A stretch of DNA of 64,000 nt from an uncultured Mediterraneibacter sp. (GTDB lineage: Bacteria; Bacillota; Clostridia; Lachnospirales; Lachnospiraceae): contig CALWTQ010000001.1 in the NCBI GenBank assembly GCA_944384505.1, positions 124,001 through 188,000 of the forward strand. Reading direction: 5' to 3'. Made by a program: the position numbers and the translations under genes. Below the pieces are notes generated by a model, which was not told where the DNA came from, searched no databases, and worked only from the letters and a program-made list of their open reading frames with translations. Positions 62,376 through 64,000 of the stretch are shown here, one piece after another (the first letter of the stretch is position 1; each line of letters begins with the position of its first letter).

Positions 62376-62642
62376 TTAGTCCTGAACGTACGGCATAAGA
62401 GAAATATGTCTTGCTCTCTTGATTGCTACTGTAAGAGCTCTCTGATGCTTTGCACAGTTTCCTGTGATTCTTCTCGGAAGGATTTTCCCTCTCTCAGAAA
62501 CATATTTCTTTAACTTTGCAACGTCCTTGTAATCGATCTCGTTATTTTCTTTTCCACAGAATACGCACACTTTTTTCCTTCTGCGTGCCGGGCCTCTTCT
62601 CTTGAAGCCGCCTTCTGGTCTGCTTCCCTTTTCGTAAGCCAT
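62376..62642 (-). CDS. rpsR: 30S ribosomal protein S18
   Basis: An 88-residue protein. A basic N-terminus is followed by [19 protein letters not shown] with a CVFC pair, so this is the zinc-binding form; [26 protein letters not shown] is the family core. S18 pairs with S6 on the platform of the small subunit. It is the last gene of rpsF-ssb-rpsR, 29 bp after ssb. Confidence 0.97.
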   Translation of the reverse strand: MAYEKGSRPEGGFKRRGPARRRKKVCVFCGKENNEIDYKDVAKLKKYVSERGKILPRRITGNCAKHQRALTVAIKRARHISLMPYVQD

Positions 62643-62671
62643 GATGGTTCTCCTTTCTTCATAAATGAAGG

Positions 62672-63115
62672 TCAGTTAAACGGTAACTCCTCATCAATGC
62701 CATCCGGGATATTCATAAATCCGTCGCCTGCCGGTGCGCTCGGCGCCGGCGCCGGAGCCGACTGCTGGTAAGAGGATCTGTTTGCCTCGCTCTCAGCCCT
62801 GCTCTCCGCGAATTCCTGTTCCTCCACGATCACTTCAGTCGTGTATACTTTCACGCCTTCCCTGTTCGTGTAGCTTCCGGTCTGAATACGGCCGGAAATG
62901 GAAACCCGCATTCCCTGACGGAAATATTTCTCCGCGAATTCAGCGGAACGCCCGAACACAACACACGGAATAAAATCTGCGGTCGGCTCTCCGTCTCTCT
63001 TGAATCTGCGGTCAACGGCAACTGTGTATCTCGCAACCGCCGTTGCGTTCTCTCCCTGTGAATACCTGACTTCTGGGTCTCTTGTCAACCGTCCTACTAA
63101 AATCGCTTTATTCAT
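62672..63115 (-). CDS. ssb: Single-stranded DNA-binding protein
   Basis: A 147-residue protein. The OB fold begins [20 protein letters not shown] and has [25 protein letters not shown] and the [13 protein letters not shown] strand. The tail is rich in Gln, Pro and Ala and ends in DEELPF, the acidic tip that docks replication and repair proteins, here with one Asn after it. It lies between rpsF and rpsR as in B. subtilis. Confidence 0.96.
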   Translation of the reverse strand: MNKAILVGRLTRDPEVRYSQGENATAVARYTVAVDRRFKRDGEPTADFIPCVVFGRSAEFAEKYFRQGMRVSISGRIQTGSYTNREGVKVYTTEVIVEEQEFAESRAESEANRSSYQQSAPAPAPSAPAGDGFMNIPDGIDEELPFN

Positions 63116-63131
63116 ATATACCTCTTTCCGC

Positions 63132-63419
63132 TTATGCTTCCTGCTTCACGCATAAATACCTGAGTACGTTGTCCATAATGCGGATACGCTGTTCCACTTC
63201 GCCCGGAACCGTAGTCTCAGCCTCGAAGTGTACGAAGTAATAATATCCTTCTGTCATCTTCTGGATCTCGTAAGCGAATCTTCTCTTGCCCCACTCATCA
63301 ACGTCTGTTACGTTGCCGCCGAAACGTGTGATCAGAGCTTTCACTTTCTCGATAACGTCTGCTCTTGCTTCGTCTTCGAGTTTTGCGCTCACAACAACAG
63401 CTAATTCATACTTATTCAT
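63132..63419 (-). CDS. rpsF: 30S ribosomal protein S6
   Basis: A 95-residue protein that begins MNKYELAVVVSAKLEDEARAD and carries VTDVDEWGKRRFAYEIQKMTEGYYY, the family core. S6 binds S18 and 16S rRNA. The ATG at 63419 follows an AAGGAGG box; the frame opens four codons earlier. It is the first gene of rpsF-ssb-rpsR. Confidence 0.96.
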   Translation of the reverse strand: MNKYELAVVVSAKLEDEARADVIEKVKALITRFGGNVTDVDEWGKRRFAYEIQKMTEGYYYFVHFEAETTVPGEVEQRIRIMDNVLRYLCVKQEA

Positions 63420-63450
63420 GGTCCTCTGCACCTCCTTATGGTCTCTGGCC

Positions 63451-63467
63451 CCCGGTCATATGCCGGG
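63451..63467 (-). promoter_or_regulatory. Leader hairpin before rpsF
   Basis: CCCGG and CCGGG enclose CATATGA in the leader just before rpsF. Many bacteria control this operon by an S6:S18-binding RNA with a CCG-rich hairpin in this place. The stem is short and the family motif is not fully clear. Confidence 0.3.
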
Positions 63468-63564
63468 AACAAGGAATTATGAAACTGAACAGATCAGATC
63501 TGCCAGCATGTCACGGTTATTCATGATACCATACGGGAACGGATATTTCAAGCATTTTTTTGAA

Positions 63565-64000
63565 TTAAATAGCTGCAATCCGCGTACACACTTTCTCCAG
63601 CAGCCCATCGCTGTGACTTACGACAAGCATCCCCATCCCTCTTTTTTCAGCCTCTTCCAGCAAGAATTTCCAGATCTGCGCCTGTGTCACAAGGTCCAGC
63701 ATAGCAGATATCTCATCACACAGAAGGAACTTTGTCTCCGGATGAAGCGCCCTTGCCAGGCAGAATCTCTGGAGTTCCCCGCCGGACAGTTCCGCCGGGA
63801 ACCGGCTAAGCCAGCCCTCTTCTATATGAAGAGCCCCCCGTATGCGTTCATCCACCGGGCCTGCTTCCGCAAGAGTTTCTCCCAGACGCAGCAGGGGATC
63901 GACCACTGTCTCCGGATGCTGCCAGACCATCTGGACAGGACAGACGCCCCGGTATGCCGTGACCGGCTTTCCATCCAGCAGGATTTTCCCTGACTGGGGC
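63565..64000 (-). CDS. Peptide/nickel-type ABC transporter ATPase (5' end cut by window)
   Basis: The frame is open to the right edge, so the start and the Walker A motif are outside. What is left has VQMVWQHPETVVDPLLRLGE (Q-loop region), LSGGELQRFCLARAL (signature), FLLCDEISAMLD (Walker B) and LVVSHSDGLLE (H-loop). This pattern is that of DppD/DppF or NikD/NikE-type ATPases of peptide or nickel importers. The usual GEP-like acidic pair DEP is DEI here. The partner genes would lie upstream, beyond 64000. Confidence 0.85.
   Translation of the reverse strand, partial: PQSGKILLDGKPVTAYRGVCPVQMVWQHPETVVDPLLRLGETLAEAGPVDERIRGALHIEEGWLSRFPAELSGGELQRFCLARALHPETKFLLCDEISAMLDLVTQAQIWKFLLEEAEKRGMGMLVVSHSDGLLEKVCTRIAAI

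Overview
The window is 64 kb of chromosome from a low-to-moderate GC Gram-positive anaerobe of the class Clostridia, most likely the family Lachnospiraceae. The evidence is the Firmicutes gene orders gdpP-rplI-dnaB and rpsF-ssb-rpsR, a T-box leader before metG, a YesM/YesN sensor-regulator pair, a GHKL/LytTR pair, a DUF134 protein, a bacteriohemerythrin, clostridial ferredoxins and strong AGGAGG ribosome binding sites. The species cannot be fixed from sequence alone. There are no rRNA or tRNA genes, no CRISPR array and no complete insertion sequence.

Region 1-9.4 kb holds a tightly packed minus-strand operon that reads from 8.8 kb toward 1. It encodes an FHA protein, a membrane Ser/Thr kinase with an outside TPR arm, a tiny membrane protein, four more CxxC zinc-ribbon proteins (some with WG or TPR repeats or YARHG), a membrane protein with an FHA-like tail, and a lipoprotein amidase cut by the window edge. 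A small zinc-ribbon gene with a one-base frameshift lies divergently. I do not recognise this module as a named system; it is the best candidate here for an undescribed one.

Region 9.4-16 kb is housekeeping: rpmG-secE-nusG-rplK-rplA (without rplJ/rplL), then metG behind a T-box that carries an internal hairpin duplication, then a Vat/CatB-like acetyltransferase and a hydrolase. Region 16-31 kb is mixed and partly decayed: a truncated Phd/Doc toxin-antitoxin pair, an iron-sulfur protein divergent from a Crp/Fnr regulator, an ABC exporter, a GHKL/LytTR pair with two candidate peptide genes, two coiled-coil orphans, a KilA-N fragment, a frameshifted rlmD, yhaM and an HtrA-like protein that has lost its catalytic residues. 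Region 31-43 kb carries mutS2, a two-component system, a sugar-binding lipoprotein, a ferredoxin, a MerR regulator and dnaB-rplI-gdpP.

Region 43.5-56.4 kb is a carbohydrate locus: sensor kinase, AraC-type response regulator and binding protein, then a ribose-type ABC importer with two different permeases, a cytoplasmic Cys-type sulfatase and a GH43 glycosidase. It probably imports and breaks down a sulfated or furanose-containing sugar. Region 56.5-64 kb has a CoA-disulfide reductase-like enzyme with DUF134, a hemerythrin-CheX-like fusion, a diaminopentanoate dehydrogenase-like enzyme, a MerR regulator, rpsF-ssb-rpsR and a cut ABC ATPase.

A striking feature is a family of large palindromic intergenic repeats (copies at 11.8, 17.15, 37.2, 43.2 and 56.5 kb) built from two hairpin modules with shared ends.
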